A stretch of DNA of 32,438 nt from an uncultured Gammaproteobacteria bacterium (GTDB lineage Bacteria; Pseudomonadota; Gammaproteobacteria; Pseudomonadales; Pseudohongiellaceae): the NCBI GenBank assembly GCA_913031035.1, contig CAJWGN010000021.1, positions 1 to 32,438 of the forward strand, written 5' to 3'. The notes beneath the pieces were generated by a model, which was given only the letters and a program-made list of their open reading frames with translations, made no database searches and was not told where the DNA came from. The position numbers and the translations under genes are program-made. Positions 24,651-32,438 of this stretch are shown piece by piece; position 1 is the stretch's first letter; each line of letters opens with the position of its first letter.

Positions 24651-25256
24651 ATGACTGATGAAGAGCTGATGCTAGCAATTTGTGAAGGCGACCAATCTGC
24701 CTATCAAGCTGTGGTGAAGGAACACTTTAAGCGCATCAGTCATTATGCTTATCGCCTGCTCGGCAACCAAAAAGACACTGAAGATATTACGCAAGAGACT
24801 TTTTTAAAACTTTGGATAAATGCAGCAACATGGAAGCCGGAGAAATCCAAGTTGACAACTTGGCTTCATCGCATAACCCACAATCTGTGTGTCGATTATC
24901 TGCGTAAGCATAGCCGGGTACAGACTCAGGATAACTTTGAGGAAAATCTTGTGGATAGCCTTGAGCAAGCCAGTGTCCGGGATGGCGAGTTTACACAGCG
25001 AGACCTAGACCGAGACAGTGAAAAAATTCGGATTTTAGATAGCGCCTTAAACCAACTCCCAGAAAATCAGCGGAGTGCAATCATGCTTTGCACGGTTCAA
25101 AATTTTTCCAATAAAGAAGCAGCTGTTATCATGGAGGTATCGGTTAAAGCGTTAGAGTCCATTATTGCTCGGGCCAAGCGCTCCCTAAAAAGCATTATTC
25201 GCACAATGGCCAATAGCGGCGATACCGACGAACTATTGGAAAACCAAAAGGTATAG
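24651..25256 (+). CDS. ECF-type RNA polymerase sigma factor
   Basis: The 201-residue protein has region 2 at about 12-88, with DTEDITQETFLKLW (42-55) and TWLHRITHNLCVDYLRK (70-86) for core binding and -10 recognition. Region 4 at about 132-182 carries LNQLPENQRSAIMLC and the helix-turn-helix NKEAAVIMEVSVKALESIIARAKR for -35 recognition. Region 3 is absent, as in ECF factors. The next gene (putative anti-sigma) starts at the stop codon, the usual layout. With the CnrX/Spy-like protein two genes on, the set is reminiscent of CnrYXH-type metal-responsive systems. Confidence 0.93.
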   Translation: MTDEELMLAICEGDQSAYQAVVKEHFKRISHYAYRLLGNQKDTEDITQETFLKLWINAATWKPEKSKLTTWLHRITHNLCVDYLRKHSRVQTQDNFEENLVDSLEQASVRDGEFTQRDLDRDSEKIRILDSALNQLPENQRSAIMLCTVQNFSNKEAAVIMEVSVKALESIIARAKRSLKSIIRTMANSGDTDELLENQKV

Positions 25257-25258
25257 TG

Positions 25259-25717
25259 ATGACCCTAGAAGATTTCAAACAAACCATAGAAAGCTTGGGC
25301 ACTGACCCAGCGCATTGGCCTATCGACACTCGTGAGCACTGCGAGAGGCTACTGAAATCCAATTCTGAAGCTCGCCTTTTACTTAACGAACAGTCCGAAT
25401 TAGACCGCCTTTTGCAAAAAATGGAGGCGCCGGCTTTTCTAGGGCTCGAAACACGAATTCTTAATCAAGATCTGCCGCCCCGGCCGCAGTCTTTAATTGA
25501 TAGCATAGTCGACTGGCTCATCCCAGATCAGCTTGGCGCCAAGCTTTGGCGCCCTGCCATAGCCGCCTGCTTGCCTTTGGTGTTTGGCGTGCTAGTTGGT
25601 AATTTTTTCAGCTTTGGCGTCACTGAGCAGGAATTGGCGTTAGAGTATTGGGACGATGAACTCGCCTTACTTTCATTCAATGATTTTTCAAGCGATCTCG
25701 ACGAGGCAGAGCTTTAG
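25259..25717 (+). CDS. Putative anti-sigma factor, one TM helix
   Basis: The product has about 152 residues: a cytoplasmic helical part (1-98), one membrane helix (about 99-118, RPAIAACLPLVFGVLVGNFF) and a short acidic periplasmic tail. Size, topology and position directly after an ECF sigma gene make it the likely anti-sigma factor. I see no zinc-binding HxxxCxxC motif. A GTG at 25256 overlapping the sigma stop codon is an alternative start; I chose ATG 25259 because the upstream AAAAGG is better placed for it. The assignment is by context more than by sequence. Confidence 0.65.
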   Translation: MTLEDFKQTIESLGTDPAHWPIDTREHCERLLKSNSEARLLLNEQSELDRLLQKMEAPAFLGLETRILNQDLPPRPQSLIDSIVDWLIPDQLGAKLWRPAIAACLPLVFGVLVGNFFSFGVTEQELALEYWDDELALLSFNDFSSDLDEAEL

Positions 25718-25719
25718 CA

Positions 25720-26238
25720 ATGTCTAAATCCAAATTAATACTTATTACTGCGCTTTCGTCTCTTGCCCTAAACCTATTCTTCGTGGGCGGAATTTTGTAT
25801 CGAGTCGCTAATTTTCAAGAGTTTGGTCCCCGACCTATCCCGCCCAATGTTAGTTGGATCGTAAGAGATTTATCAGAGGCACGACAGGCCGAGCTCGCGC
25901 CATTAATGAAACAAAACCGCAGTGACGCAAATATCATACGCAGGCGAATGTTCGAATCACAACGCCGAGTTAATGAGCTAATCGCTAGCCCGAACTACCA
26001 TACCCCGACATTGGCAGAAGCATTTACTGAGCTGCGCTCTATCGGCTTGCAGTATCAGGAACTTTCCCATCAGCAAATGCTAACAATACTTAGTCAATTA
26101 ACTGCTGGGGAGCGCACCATAGCCCAAGAGTTCATGCAGCGTCGCGGCCCTCAAAATGGGCAGCAAGGTCGTAGAACCAGACCACCTCGACCAGGCTTTG
26201 AAGGCAACCAAAGAAGGCCGTCACCACCTCAAAACTAA
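25720..26238 (+). CDS. Periplasmic metal-sensor/Spy-like protein (Metal_resist type)
   Basis: The 172-residue product has an N-terminal membrane helix (about 6-27, LILITALSSLALNLFFVGGI) followed by SWIVRDLSEARQAELAPLM and LAEAFTELRSIGLQYQELSHQQMLTIL, the four-helix pattern of CnrX/Spy-like Metal_resist proteins. The C-terminus after 140 is a disordered, basic run rich in Arg, Pro, Gly and Gln. In CnrX the histidines bind nickel or cobalt; here few His residues remain, so the ligand may differ. The start follows the putative anti-sigma stop by two bases. It probably senses the envelope signal and controls the anti-sigma/sigma pair. Confidence 0.8.
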   Translation: MSKSKLILITALSSLALNLFFVGGILYRVANFQEFGPRPIPPNVSWIVRDLSEARQAELAPLMKQNRSDANIIRRRMFESQRRVNELIASPNYHTPTLAEAFTELRSIGLQYQELSHQQMLTILSQLTAGERTIAQEFMQRRGPQNGQQGRRTRPPRPGFEGNQRRPSPPQN

Positions 26239-26268
26239 CACCCCGCCTATAACAAGCTGGAATAGCTC

Positions 26269-26499
26269 ATGAATTTGATAGATAAAAACAGTATCCAATT
26301 TGGTCGCTACGATCACTTCAAAGGTATGCCATATGAATTACTGGACGTGGTTTATCATAGCGAAACTCAGGAATCGATGGTGCTCTATCGAGCCTTGTAC
26401 GGAGAGAAGCAACTTTGGGTTAGACCCTTCGAAATGTTTTTTGAATCTGTAGATCGCGGGGGGAAAGTTCAACCTAGATTTCTCTATGTCGGCGAATAG
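26269..26499 (+). CDS. DUF1653-family small protein
   Basis: The 76-residue product matches the DUF1653 family along its whole length: GRYDHFKGMPYELLDVVYHSETQE (12-35), then VLYRALYGEKQLWVRPFEMF (38-57), matching the family's V.YRALYG...LWVRP.EMF. It is predicted cytoplasmic and the fold is a small beta barrel. The biochemical role is not known. The gene begins 30 bases after the CnrX/Spy-like gene with a modest ribosome-binding site, so it may be the last gene of that transcript or simply downstream. Confidence 0.85.
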   Translation: MNLIDKNSIQFGRYDHFKGMPYELLDVVYHSETQESMVLYRALYGEKQLWVRPFEMFFESVDRGGKVQPRFLYVGE

Positions 26500-27134
26500 C
26501 ACCTAACTCTCCTAAAGGTACAAGTAGTAAGCGACCGAGCAGCCCACTGCCGTATCCTACTGATCAGGCTTTTCGCATACAGATTGCTGCTTTTAAGATA
26601 AAGCGAGATAAGTATAGGTTTTTTGATTAGAAAACTCGGCGTGCCGAAGCGAATTGGAATCATCGATCTAATTTACTTCGATGATTAAAAATCAGCTCTA
26701 AAAGTTAAACTCTAAAAGCTTTCTCCCAAGTGCTAAGCCCTAAAAAATATCCCAAAGAAATTAATCCTTGCCACAACATGTTCTAAGGATATACCTCAAC
26801 ACAGAGTGGATTTTACAGTGTGTATTTTATTCCAGCTGTTCTCCAAAACCCGGCCATATCAAGGCGCCAAATATCCACGGTTAAGACGTACTGAACAGGT
26901 CAGCGTAAAAGGCCCATGAAGAGGTCCTGACACGACATATTATTTATCTGAATCTATTAGCAACCCTGCAAATAAAGTCCACGACAAAACCCTCACCAGC
27001 ACCACGGGTGCATTTCGTTTAGTTATTCGAGGCTGGATACGAACGAGTGATTCTGAGTTAGTGGACTTAACTAGAACAAGACGAGTATCCTCGTCATTCG
27101 TGGTACAACTTTATCTAAGAGGATACGTGAACCA
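26500..27134. other. Long intergenic stretch with inverted and direct repeats
   Basis: About 635 bases without a gene. A perfect 9-11-9 inverted repeat is at 26658-26686, and CTCTAAAAG occurs twice (26696-26704 and 26710-26718, 14-base period). A small hairpin GACGAG-TATC-CTCGTC (27080-27095) lies 40 bases before the M28 gene. I recognise no coding remnant. Confidence 0.45.
26658..26686. repeat. 29-base perfect inverted repeat (9-11-9)
   Basis: AATCATCGA (26658-26666) and TCGATGATT (26678-26686) flank 11 bases and are followed by AAAA. On the plus strand there is no T-run after it, so it is not a classic terminator of the DUF1653 gene. It could be an operator or a processed hairpin. Arm and spacer lengths equal those of the repeat at 17771, but the arm sequences differ. 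Confidence 0.5.
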
Positions 27135-28877
27135 ATGTCTTTGCCCAAACTACTCCTAACCCTGTCTATTGCATCAATTTTAATCGGATGCGCCGAAGAA
27201 GTCCCCACAACCGACGCTCCTGCTGCTGCAGAGGAAAATAGCCCAGCGGCTCTTAGCTCAACTGTAAGCGCAGCAAATACATTAGCGTTGACAGAGGCCG
27301 CAACAGCAACTTCTGAAATCGAAGCCCTGCTCCACAAACATATAGCAGTGCTTGCCTCAGATGAATTCGAGGGTCGAGCTCCCGCCACACCTGGGGAAGA
27401 AAAAACCATCGCCTACCTCGAACAAGAATTCAAAGACCTAGGCATTGGTCCTGGCAACGGAGACTCCTATTTTCAGTCTGTTGCGGTAACTGAAATCACC
27501 ACCTCTAGCGATGCCATTTTGCAGCTGCAAGGCAGTGACTATGATGCAACGTTTAACTACGGCGAAGAGATGATGGTCGGCACTCAGCAACAAATCCCCT
27601 TTGTTACCGTTCAGGGAAGTGAAGTGGTGTTTGTGGGTTATGGCATCGTTGCGCCTGAGCGCAATTGGAATGACTATGCGAACATCGATGTCACCGACAA
27701 AACTGTCATCATCCTTGTCAACGATCCGGGCTATGCGACCCAAGATTCAGAAGTTTTCAACGGCAATTCAATGACTTATTACGGGCGTTGGACTTACAAA
27801 TATGAAGAAGCCGCGAGACAAGGCGCCGCTGCCGCACTCATCGTCCATGAAACGGGACCAGCAGGCTATGGCTGGGACGTTGTCAGCGGCAGCTGGTCTG
27901 GCCCACAAATAGGCCTTGAAGCAGAAAACTTAAATGGCGATCGTACTGAAATCGAAGGCTGGCTAACCCTGCCCTCTGCCGAGGCTGTTTTTGACGGCGC
28001 GGGCTTAAGCTATCAAGAGCTAAAAGCTGCCGCGGCGCTACCGGGATTCCAAGCTGTGCCGCTTGCTGACATTAAAGCCAGTGTGAGTATCGAGAACTCG
28101 GTGAGAACATCAGAATCACAAAATGTAGTCGCGGCGATTCCCGGATCACTCAGACCGGAAGAAACTGTAATTTACACCGCTCACTGGGACCACTTAGGTG
28201 TAAACCCAGAAACCGAAGGCGACAGTATTTACAATGGCGCGGCTGATAATGCAACCGGCACAGCGGGCCTTTTAGCCCTAGCCAAACAGCATGCCGAATC
28301 GACTCCGCCGGAGCGCACAGTTGTTTTTCTTGCGGTTACAGCAGAAGAATCAGGGCTATTAGGATCGAAGTGGTATGCCGAGCATCCAATTTATCCGATT
28401 CCTACAACTGTCGCTAATATCAATATAGATGTGCTCAACACTTTCAGCAAAATGAAAGACATTGTCGTAGTTGGAGCTGGAAGCAGCGAGTTAGAAGACT
28501 ATTTAGAGGTCGCTGCAGCTACCCAAAACCGCTATACAGCACCCGAACCCAATCCTGAACGTGGCTATTACTACCGCTCTGATCACTTTAACTTTGCCAA
28601 AGTTGGCGTGCCAGCGCTCTATCTCGAAACCGGTGAGGACAGCATAGAGTTTGGCCGAGAATGGGGCGCGCAGCAGGCCCAAGACTATAATGAAAACCGC
28701 TATCACGCCCCCAGTGACGAATACGACCCAAACTGGGATCTCAGTGGCGGCGCCCAAGACCTCTTGTTGTACTTTAATGTTGGCGAGAAGCTCGCCAATG
28801 CGTCCAGCTATCCAAAATGGCGAGCAGGAAACGAATTTAAAAGCATCAGAGACGAAACCGAAACTCTGCGTAAATAG
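27135..28877 (+). CDS. M28-family metallopeptidase lipoprotein with PA domain
   Basis: The 580-residue product has lipobox LIGC with Cys19, then an Ala/Thr-rich linker. Residues about 60-345 include a protease-associated insert (VVFVGYG at 164, WNDYANIDVTDKTVIILVND near 178). The zinc peptidase domain shows the full M28 ligand set: His350 (TAHWDHLG), bridging Asp371 (NGAADNATG), catalytic Glu404 with Glu405 (TAEESGLLGS), Asp432 (NIDVLN) and His524 (RYHAPSDEY). Such enzymes remove N-terminal residues from peptides as aminopeptidases in the periplasm or on the outer membrane. It is monocistronic, preceded by AGAGGA twelve bases before the ATG, which is slightly far. A decayed hybrid kinase follows. 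Confidence 0.93.
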   Translation: MSLPKLLLTLSIASILIGCAEEVPTTDAPAAAEENSPAALSSTVSAANTLALTEAATATSEIEALLHKHIAVLASDEFEGRAPATPGEEKTIAYLEQEFKDLGIGPGNGDSYFQSVAVTEITTSSDAILQLQGSDYDATFNYGEEMMVGTQQQIPFVTVQGSEVVFVGYGIVAPERNWNDYANIDVTDKTVIILVNDPGYATQDSEVFNGNSMTYYGRWTYKYEEAARQGAAAALIVHETGPAGYGWDVVSGSWSGPQIGLEAENLNGDRTEIEGWLTLPSAEAVFDGAGLSYQELKAAAALPGFQAVPLADIKASVSIENSVRTSESQNVVAAIPGSLRPEETVIYTAHWDHLGVNPETEGDSIYNGAADNATGTAGLLALAKQHAESTPPERTVVFLAVTAEESGLLGSKWYAEHPIYPIPTTVANINIDVLNTFSKMKDIVVVGAGSSELEDYLEVAAATQNRYTAPEPNPERGYYYRSDHFNFAKVGVPALYLETGEDSIEFGREWGAQQAQDYNENRYHAPSDEYDPNWDLSGGAQDLLLYFNVGEKLANASSYPKWRAGNEFKSIRDETETLRK

Positions 28878-28929
28878 CGAGCCAACAAGACTATTCTCCG
28901 GCAGGAATGTAAAAGCTCCGCTGTAATCG

Positions 28930-30739
28930 ATGTCTATTAAGCGTTTTAAAGTAGACTATGATCATCACTCCTGCCGGCGTAGCTCGCAACAATTCAGACA
29001 ACGAACTACGACTTCGCATAGTCAACAGCTCCATTTGGCTATCCGCCTTTACGCGCCATTCATATCCCTGCTAGTCATTTTTGCAGCCATTGTTAGCGGC
29101 AACTCTACCCTGCGCATTTTGACTCTATCATTAGCCCCCTTAGTTTTTCCGGCTCTGTTTTTTTAAGAGATAGACTAACCCTTGAGTTCAAAGGCACTTT
29201 ATTTTAGGACTGCCGCTGATTGGTTGCCTAGTGCTTTTCCGAGGCGGAATATCGGTTTCTCAGGCGATACTGCAAATAGGGGCTCTATTATTAGCGGGTT
29301 TGATATTTGGAGTAAGGGGAGTCGTTACGGCTCTATTAATCAATCTGACAGGGTTTGCCATTGTCGGTTATTCGATGGCTAGCGGGTTAATGGCCCCTGC
29401 CTCAGAAATCATCTGCCCCCTGTCCTATGTGTGGATTCGCAGCGGCATACTTATGACGCTGTTTGGCGGGTCCTCAGCTGTCGCCGTAGCCATAATAGTG
29501 AGCCGGCTTGATCAAAAAGCAGATGAACTTCGAAACTCATTAGCTCGCGAGCAGGAGCAGAGGCTTGCTCTGGAAGCAGCGGAAAAGGATTACTTACAAG
29601 CCCAAAATGACCTCGCTGATACTCAGCGCATAGAGGCCTTAGGAAAAATGGTAAACGGGGTTGCTGATGATTTCACCAACTCCCTGGCGATCATAATGGA
29701 CTCTGCCGAAATCGCTCAACTAGACCCAAGCAATACCACGCATATTGAAAAATCACTAAGGTCTATTGTTAGAGCTTCCGGGAATGCGGCCGAATTGACC
29801 AGTAGTCTGCTTAGGTTCGGTCGTAAAGACCCAAGCAAAAAATCGATCTTAGAGATAAAATCTTTCATTACAGCACTGGCTGAATCATTAGGCCGGTTGC
29901 TAACTGCCGATATAGACCTTCGGATTAGTGACGCTGAACCTGGCAATATTTTCATTGATAAATCAGAACTGGAACAGGCTTTACTTAACCTAGTCGGAAA
30001 TTCTAAAGATGTAATGGGAGCCGGCGAGATATCCATAGGCAGCAAATATCTCACCTTAAACCGCAATCAGGGCGAGCTAAGTTCAAGTGGATACGTCGTG
30101 ACATCAGTCTCTGATTACGGCACTGGCATTAAGAAGGGATTGAAATCACGAATATTCGATCCTTATCCTAGCACTAAAAAAAATGGCAGCGGCACGGGTT
30201 TAGGGCTGGCATTGCTGCAAGGCTTGATTAAGGGTATGAAAGGACACATTCAGATGGAGTCTGAATATGGCCAAGGTACAACTATCTCGCTATTTATCCC
30301 GATTGCCCAATCTGAGGAGTCAAGTCCCGGCCTACCGTCGGTAGATAAGTTAATGCAGATAGGCACCAAAGATTTATTAATTCTGTTAGTTGAAGATAAT
30401 ACAAAAGTCTTAGCGACCACAGCAGACACTCTTTCTCTTTCCGGATTTAAAATCTTCCAAAGCGCGGACGGAAATTCAGCGATGAAGGCTATAAAATAAG
30501 AAAAAACTCAACTTGACCTGCTTTGCATAGATAAAGTGATACCTGGCGCTAGTAGCGATATGGTAATTGAGTCTTTCAAGACTAACCAGCCCACCAGCCC
30601 AATAGTTATTTGCTCCGCATATATAGAAGAGGAACTCATAATTAGGGGCATAAAAATCGGTGAGCTTGGCTGAGTAAGAAAACCTTATAGCAGCCAAGAA
30701 CTGATCAGCACAGTCTATGCCGCACTGAAAATTGACTAA
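28930..30739 (+). pseudogene. Hybrid sensor histidine kinase, decayed
   Basis: The intact part (29231-30499) encodes about five membrane helices, then a kinase: H-box QRIEALGKMVNGVADDFTN, N-box LLNLVGNSKDVM, G1 SDYGTGI, G2 GSGTGLGLALLQG, followed by a receiver domain starting LILLVEDN. Breakage is multiple. The N-terminal membrane part lies in two other frames (28930-29166, then to about 29205). TAA at 30497 and TGA at 30671 interrupt the receiver, which otherwise continues in frame (LLCIDKVIPG, VRKPYSSQEL) to TAA at 30737. The phospho-acceptor His of the AHDFNN box is Asp (GAT, 29666-29668). This kinase cannot work as in its relatives. The last stop overlaps the stop of the convergent hydrolase gene. 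Confidence 0.8.
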
Positions 30740-31824
30740 ATGATTTTGCGTTTAAGCCAGCTAATTAGAACTCGGTTTACCTCCTCTGGCTTTTCCTGCT
30801 GAGTCCAGTGGCCACTGTCCATCACCGTATATTTCTCTAAATCTGTAATAAAATCTTCCATACCATCCGCCGATGAAGGCGGCAAAATAACATCATTTTC
30901 AGCCCCTACATATAAAGAAGGCACTTCAATCCTAGCTTCTGCACTTGCCATTATTCGGCCCAGCTTAGCTACCGCACGATACCAATTTAGCCCCCCAGTG
31001 AACCCTGTTGCTTCATAAGTTTCGGTGAAATAGTTCATCACCTCATCAGACATAAACGGATCTCCCGGCGGGTCTTCTCTTTGAATCATCGCCAATAGAT
31101 TCATTTGCCTCTCATCGGAGTTTTCCGGCATCTGCGAAAAGCTTTCCTTATTCCAAATGCCTCCCCTGCTCAGGATGAAGTCAAATGTTTTACGAACGTC
31201 GGCTTCTAATATTTGCTCGGCAAAACCCGGCTTTTGGAAAGTTCCCACATAATAATTGGGCGTGAGGACTATCAAAGAAGGTTCTACATTTTCTAATGCC
31301 GGCAAGTTTGGTGGACGCCCCGCGGCAGTGTTTAGACCCGCAATGCCTAGGCAACGGTCTGGGTGCAACCGAGCCATCGCCCAGACCACCGCCCCACCCC
31401 AGTCATGACCTACGAAGACAGCTTTATCGATACCCTTGGCATCTAGCATGCCTGCCAGGTCATCACAGAAAATTTGCATGTCGTATAAGTTAGGATCCGC
31501 AGGCCCGCCGGTTAAGCCAAACCCCCGCTGATCCGGCGCTATCGCCCTAAAACCTGCTGCCGCCACCGCATCGATTTGACTGCGCCAACTAAAGGCAAGT
31601 TCCGGCCAGCCATGACAAAACACCACGGGTAATCCCTCGCCTTTTTCATAAACGGCCATATCAATGCCGTTTGTGGCGATAAAATGAGGCTCGGGCATCA
31701 TAGGAGCAGGTTTTACTGCCCGACTTTGAGCCAAAGCAGATTTAAGGCTTAACCAACTGGGTGCAAGTGCGGTCATTGAGCACGCGACAGCGCTGGCTAA
31801 AAGCCGACGTCTTGAAATAGACAT
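30736..31824 (-). CDS. Epoxide-hydrolase-like alpha/beta hydrolase, Tat-exported
   Basis: The 362-residue product has a Tat-type signal (SRRRLLAS at 4-11, hydrophobic 8-23, ALA-Q at 30-33) and an alpha/beta fold. Oxyanion-hole motif HGWPE is at 71-75; the nucleophile elbow GHDWGG (139-144) has Asp141, as in epoxide hydrolases and haloalkane dehalogenases. The acid is likely Asp311 (AENDVILPP) and the base His339 (SGHWTQQEKP). Lid tyrosines fitting epoxide activation are Tyr192 (NYYVGTFQKPG) and Tyr282 (NWYRA). HGxP plus two lid tyrosines favours an epoxide hydrolase over a dehalogenase. Periplasmic location is less usual for this family. Monocistronic; its TAG overlaps the final stop of the kinase pseudogene. 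Confidence 0.88.
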   Translation of the reverse strand: MSISRRRLLASAVACSMTALAPSWLSLKSALAQSRAVKPAPMMPEPHFIATNGIDMAVYEKGEGLPVVFCHGWPELAFSWRSQIDAVAAAGFRAIAPDQRGFGLTGGPADPNLYDMQIFCDDLAGMLDAKGIDKAVFVGHDWGGAVVWAMARLHPDRCLGIAGLNTAAGRPPNLPALENVEPSLIVLTPNYYVGTFQKPGFAEQILEADVRKTFDFILSRGGIWNKESFSQMPENSDERQMNLLAMIQREDPPGDPFMSDEVMNYFTETYEATGFTGGLNWYRAVAKLGRIMASAEARIEVPSLYVGAENDVILPPSSADGMEDFITDLEKYTVMDSGHWTQQEKPEEVNRVLISWLKRKII

Positions 31825-32045
31825 AAGAGATTCCTAACGGTTAGTTTGTATCTCGCTACATTACACAATTGGGCTAACAGAGTAAAAGGCCCTTTATTTG
31901 TCTATACCAAGGTTGGGGCAAGTAAGAGAAGAGAGAGAAGACAGAGATGAGAAAAATGCCCGGAGTATGGGCTGCGTAACGCCACCTAACCTCTTATCCC
32001 AAACCTAGCTCTGCCCATTACGTAACTAGCGCTAGATTTTGGAGC
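31825..32045. other. Intergenic region upstream of the hydrolase gene
   Basis: About 220 bases between the divergent transcript ends. There is a purine-rich tract near 31917-31965 (GTAAGAGAAGAGAGAGAAGA). No gene, RNA or repeat is recognised. The promoter of the hydrolase should be here. Confidence 0.35.
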
Positions 32046-32080
32046 AAAAAAAACGGCTTGTTTAAGCAAGCCGCTTTTTT
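32046..32080. terminator. Bidirectional rho-independent terminator
   Basis: CGGCTTG (32054-32060) pairs perfectly with CAAGCCG (32067-32073) across loop TTTAAG, with an eight-A run before and a six-T run after. It ends the minus-strand NHL-protein gene, whose stop is at 32125. Confidence 0.9.
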
Positions 32081-32124
32081 GTAAGTCTAAGGTGTCTGCG
32101 TTAAAGGCACCATTCACCACCCAC

Positions 32125-32438
32125 TTAGGGAATCAGGCGAGGGATAAATCTAGTCATTCCTTGAATAGGTCCAACTTCTCCCGCATAAACGACACCATTG
32201 CGGTCTGAAGTTACGCCTTCACCCATTGAGCCAACACCACCCATACCTGACGATCTGTCGGCTGATACATGCTCAGGAATAAAGTACAGAACCTCACCGG
32301 TACGAGCATCGCCGACACGCAGCCCTTTTCTCCAGCCACCGGGGTTATAGTTAGTATCTGATTCAGAATCAATGGCATAAAGCATATCGTTAGTGGGATC
32401 GATATGCAGCCCACTAATGCGACTGAATTGATACCAAG
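32125..32438 (-). CDS. NHL-type beta-propeller protein, C-terminal part
   Basis: The frame is open to the window edge, giving the last 103 residues or so; the 5' part is outside. YQFSRISGLHIDPTNDMLYA (blade), NPGGWRKGLRVGDARTGEV, and GEGVTSDRNGVVYAGEVGP followed by RFIPRLIP are typical of NHL-repeat/peptidyl-amidating-lyase-like six-bladed propellers. Such proteins are usually exported. The specific activity cannot be determined from this fragment. A strong terminator follows 45 bases after the stop. Confidence 0.75.
   Translation of the reverse strand, partial: WYQFSRISGLHIDPTNDMLYAIDSESDTNYNPGGWRKGLRVGDARTGEVLYFIPEHVSADRSSGMGGVGSMGEGVTSDRNGVVYAGEVGPIQGMTRFIPRLIP

Noticed and set aside
28503-28757. 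Minus-strand 84-codon ORF inside the M28 gene
   Set aside because: Antisense to conserved M28 residues; a frame shadow.

Overview
This window looks like chromosome of a free-living, aerobic, Gram-negative gammaproteobacterium of moderate GC. The marine oligotrophic groups around Cellvibrionales/Spongiibacterales are my best guess, from protein style only. Evidence for a Gram-negative is direct: many lipobox signal peptides, a TonB-like C-terminal domain, a lipoprotein c-type cytochrome, a CnrX/Spy-like periplasmic protein and a Tat-exported hydrolase. I see no tRNA, rRNA, CRISPR array, phage gene or insertion sequence.

Left part (1-10.5 kb). A compact minus-strand operon (7478 to 2526) encodes an SSS-family sodium symporter, a Gfo/Idh/MocA dehydrogenase, an aldo/keto reductase and an Fe(II)/2-oxoglutarate dioxygenase, with junctions of 0, -4 and +7 bases. 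It reads as uptake and redox conversion of a sugar- or polyol-like compound. Dead genes lie on both sides: a GntR/FadR-type regulator (1-560), an HD-GYP membrane protein (1637-2474), an unrecognised remnant (7549-7860), a histidine-kinase piece (8211-8518) and the pore half of a potassium-type channel (10248-10472). A periplasmic TPR/TonB-C protein (8626-10047) is intact.

Middle part (10.6-23.7 kb). Mostly exported proteins: two related proteins of an uncharacterised family (10668-11660 and 20799-21692, the second next to a DUF6152 protein), a large DUF6351-type lipoprotein hydrolase, and a YkgJ-type cysteine-cluster protein followed by a Cys-containing secreted protein. A divergent locus pairs a Cys-motif beta-propeller protein with a class-II-like cytochrome lipoprotein, a HupE/UreJ-like membrane protein and a transmembrane anchor protein. 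A perfect 9-11-9 inverted repeat sits in front of that cytochrome. A Tet/TCR-type MFS transporter overlaps a PepSY-type membrane protein.

Right part (24-32.4 kb). A plus-strand operon carries an EF-hand protein, an ECF sigma factor, a one-TM putative anti-sigma factor and a CnrX/Spy-like periplasmic protein, followed by a DUF1653 protein. Then come an M28 peptidase lipoprotein, a hybrid histidine kinase pseudogene (frameshifts, two stops, phospho-accepting His replaced by Asp), a Tat-exported epoxide-hydrolase-like enzyme, and the C-terminus of an NHL beta-propeller protein cut by the window edge.

The two strongest overall signals are the dioxygenase-containing catabolic operon, whose substrate I cannot name, and the repeated decay of signalling genes (regulator, HD-GYP, two kinases, one channel) next to intact metabolic and envelope genes.
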